A DNA stretch of 64,000 bases from DATFVJ01 sp963851085. Its GTDB lineage: Bacteria; Actinomycetota; Actinomycetes; Streptosporangiales; Streptosporangiaceae. The notes beneath the pieces are model-generated. The model saw only the letters and a list, made by a program, of their open reading frames with translations. It did no database searches and was not told the origin of the DNA. Positions 62,596 to 64,000 of the stretch are shown piece by piece. Numbering within the stretch: position 1 is the stretch's first letter; each line of letters opens with the position of its first letter. Both the position numbers and the translations under genes were made by a program. The DNA is taken from NCBI GenBank assembly GCA_963851085.1, contig CAWKNX010000002.1, forward strand, positions 185,388 to 249,387. Reading direction: 5' to 3'.

Positions 62596-63566
62596 CGCCC
62601 GGCGCTCGCCGTGACGGGCGGGACGACGTCTCCGAAGGCACGCTGGATCCGGGCGGTGATGTGCGGGTAGGACTCGGCGGTCAGCCTCAGGTAGTAGTCG
62701 GTGTCGGCGATCGAGGAATGACCCATGTAGGCCTGCAGGACCGGCAGCAACGCGCCGACGTCCTCGCCGCGGGCGAACCACGACCGCAGATTATTGACCG
62801 CAAAAGAATGTCTTAGGTCGTGGACGCGGGGGCCGTGGCCCCGGCCGCCGTGGGGAATGCGGGCCTGCCACAGGAACCGGCGGAAGTTCTTGTCGATGTT
62901 GGCGAGCGTCAGCGGCTGCCCCGACGTGCCGGGGAAGAACCAGTCCCCGCCGGTGCGCCCGGCGACGCGGGCGTGGTAGTCGGCGAGCCTGTCGCGCAGC
63001 GGCGCGCTGACCGGCACCTGCCGGTCTTTGCCGCCCTTGCCGTCGCGGATTGTCAGGACCCCGGCAGCGAGGTCGGCGTCGCCGAAGCGCAGCAGCCGGG
63101 CTTCGGAGGCACGCAGGCCGCAGGCGTAGATCGTGCGGAACAGCACCGGCATGACCAGGTGCCGGAACGGGACCTGCGAGTCGTAGTGACAGCGGTCGGT
63201 CTGGGCGAACAGGGCCGCCAGTTCCTGGCCGGTGTAGATGTGCGGGACGTAGCGGGCGGGCCTGGGCAGCGTCCCGGCGGGCAGGACGTAGGCCGGCACG
63301 CCCCGGCGGCCCAGCCAGCGGGCCAGCTCCCGCACCGGCGCGGCCAGGCCCTGCAGGGTCGCCGGCTTGACTCCCCGCTCGCGGGCCGAGGTGATCCACG
63401 CCTCGACCGAGGCCCGGGTGGGCGCCTCCAGCCCGGGGAACTGGCTGGCGGAGAACGCGGCGAACCGGGCCAGCACCCGCTCCTCGGCGTCGTACTTGTA
63501 GCCCGTGGCGCGTTTCTCTGTGACCAGGGCCGTGATCGCCTCGGTCATCGTGACGGCGGGGCTCAC
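62481..63566 (-). CDS. Tyrosine recombinase, second of the trio
   Basis: 361 residues. N-terminal DNA-binding domain (EAITALVTEKRATGYKYDAE). Catalytic Arg in YACGLRASEARLL, Lys hairpin TIRDGKGGKDRQVPV, HDLRHSFAVNNLRSWF, MGHSSIADTDYYLRLTAE with the Tyr nucleophile. Start GTG 63566 overlaps the first recombinase stop (GTGA). The last about 40 residues, after GDVVPPVTASAG, overlap the third gene by 115 bases and look like out-of-frame sequence, so the true end may be near 62590 and a small indel may be present. Confidence 0.88.
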   Translation of the reverse strand: MSPAVTMTEAITALVTEKRATGYKYDAEERVLARFAAFSASQFPGLEAPTRASVEAWITSARERGVKPATLQGLAAPVRELARWLGRRGVPAYVLPAGTLPRPARYVPHIYTGQELAALFAQTDRCHYDSQVPFRHLVMPVLFRTIYACGLRASEARLLRFGDADLAAGVLTIRDGKGGKDRQVPVSAPLRDRLADYHARVAGRTGGDWFFPGTSGQPLTLANIDKNFRRFLWQARIPHGGRGHGPRVHDLRHSFAVNNLRSWFARGEDVGALLPVLQAYMGHSSIADTDYYLRLTAESYPHITARIQRAFGDVVPPVTASAGRWRLTSRSSCTASSHRTWPGCAAAHRTRSRPTATPSSC

Positions 63567-64000
63567 CGTGACACCTCACGTCGCCGGCGCGTCCGGGTCC
63601 AGCGCGCACTTCGCAGCAGCCCTAGCGAGGATTTCAGGTAGACGCCGGTCGACTGGACGGACTGGTGGCCGAGGATGTCGGCGATCTGCCCGACCGGCGT
63701 GCCGCCCTCCATCAGCCGGGTGGCCAGCGTATGGCGAAGCGAGTGCATGCCATGACGGCGTTTCTCGCTCACCCGCACGTGCGCCACCCGGGCGTGCTTG
63801 ACCAGGATCTGATGCAGATGGTCCTGGTCGGAGAACGGCCCGATCGGGGCCAGGTGCCGCAAGAACACCTGCGGGCAGTCGCTGTCCGGCCGGCCATGGC
63901 GGATGTAGTCGATCACCGCCCAGCCGACCTCTTTCAGCAGCGGCAGCTGCACCCGGTGACCGGTCTTGGCCTGCGTCACGAACAGCCGGTTGCCCGGCCA
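63563..64000 (-). CDS. Tyrosine recombinase, first of the trio (C-terminal part, runs off right edge)
   Basis: At least 145 residues visible; the frame stays open to the window edge. Motifs: VTQAKTGHRVQLPLLKEVGW, HSLRHTLATRLMEGGTPVGQ, ADILGHQSVQSTGVYLKSSL, with HxLRH, GHQS and the Tyr nucleophile. N-terminal half and Arg I lie outside the window. Stop overlaps the second gene's GTG start (GTGA). Confidence 0.9.
   Translation of the reverse strand, partial: WPGNRLFVTQAKTGHRVQLPLLKEVGWAVIDYIRHGRPDSDCPQVFLRHLAPIGPFSDQDHLHQILVKHARVAHVRVSEKRRHGMHSLRHTLATRLMEGGTPVGQIADILGHQSVQSTGVYLKSSLGLLRSARWTRTRRRREVSR

Larger units (their letters stand above)
61456..64000 (-). mobile_element. RIT-type element (three consecutive tyrosine recombinases), left part
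   Basis: Three tyrosine recombinase genes follow one another on the minus strand: one entering from the right edge (to 63563), one at 62481-63566 and one at 61593-62595. Starts and stops overlap or lie close. This trio order, with palindromic repeats at the end, is the hallmark of Recombinase-In-Trio elements. The left end lies in the group II intron reverse-transcriptase gene. The other end is outside the window. Confidence 0.8.

Noticed and set aside
1..64000. tRNA or rRNA genes
   Set aside because: I read the intergenic stretches for tRNA-like GGTTCGAAT arms and rRNA blocks and saw none; a covariance-model scan (tRNAscan-SE, Rfam) would be decisive.

Overview
The window comes from a high-G+C actinomycete. 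Evidence: strong GC bias, GTG starts, Shine-Dalgarno sites of the GGAGG type, 4-bp ATGA/GTGA operon overlaps, a group II truncated haemoglobin, an F420-type luciferase-like oxidoreductase, a cytidine deaminase with a Cys-Ala-Glu zinc motif, DUF2254, DUF6504 and a large helix-turn-helix regulator of a streptomycete-like kind. The nearest order cannot be fixed by reading alone.

Layout. 1-10.2 kb: a loosely packed region with the start of an unidentified protein (running off the left edge), a LysR remnant, a 25-codon peptide gene with its own promoter and ribosome site, a metallophosphoesterase, a frameshifted helix-turn-helix regulator with a frameshifted small partner gene, a 27-bp tandem repeat, a MscS channel, a truncated haemoglobin and a frameshifted hybrid sensor kinase. 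10.4-17.5 kb: EttA, DUF2254, a GGDEF protein, an SSB paralogue and a soluble trypsin-like protease. 17.6-39 kb (minus strand): a roughly 21 kb cobalamin run headed by a cobalamin riboswitch at about 38.83-39.04 kb: ChlI/ChlD-like AAA+/VWA protein, cobO, cobB, cobI, cobM, cbiD, cobL (cbiE-cbiT), cbiG-cobJ, ferredoxin, cobH, cbiX, then cobT, a cysG-type cobA and two large GTPases. 39.4-43.1 kb: an epimerase, a family 2 glycosyltransferase, a GtrA membrane protein and a UDP-sulfoquinovose synthase (cell-surface sugar or sulfolipid chemistry). 43.4-46.6 kb: a luciferase-like oxidoreductase behind a KstR-like operator, a methyltransferase, DUF6504 and upp. 46.7-59.4 kb: a nucleoside salvage island. 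The minus-strand genes cdd, deoA, deoC and two aldehyde dehydrogenases diverge from a BMP-type nucleoside ABC importer and a phosphopentomutase/phosphoglucomutase-like enzyme. 59.5-64 kb: a nest of mobile DNA. It holds a SWIM-protein tail, a transposase stub, a group II intron whose reverse transcriptase is cut at TPQGG, and the left part of an element with three consecutive tyrosine recombinases (RIT type) that runs off the right edge.

How the genes fit together. The cobalamin block converts uroporphyrinogen III through precorrin-2 to the corrin ring, its a,c-diamide and adenosylated form, and adds CobT for lower-ligand activation. No cobN, cobK/cbiJ, cobD, cobQ, cobP or cobS is seen here. 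The nucleoside island imports nucleosides, deaminates and phosphorolyses them, splits deoxyribose-5-phosphate to glyceraldehyde-3-phosphate and acetaldehyde, oxidises the aldehyde, and recovers uracil through upp elsewhere.

Two features run across the window. First, at least eight conserved genes are broken by apparent single-base indels, which looks more like draft-assembly error than biology in most cases. Second, many otherwise conserved enzymes carry in-frame low-complexity repeat expansions in tails and linkers.
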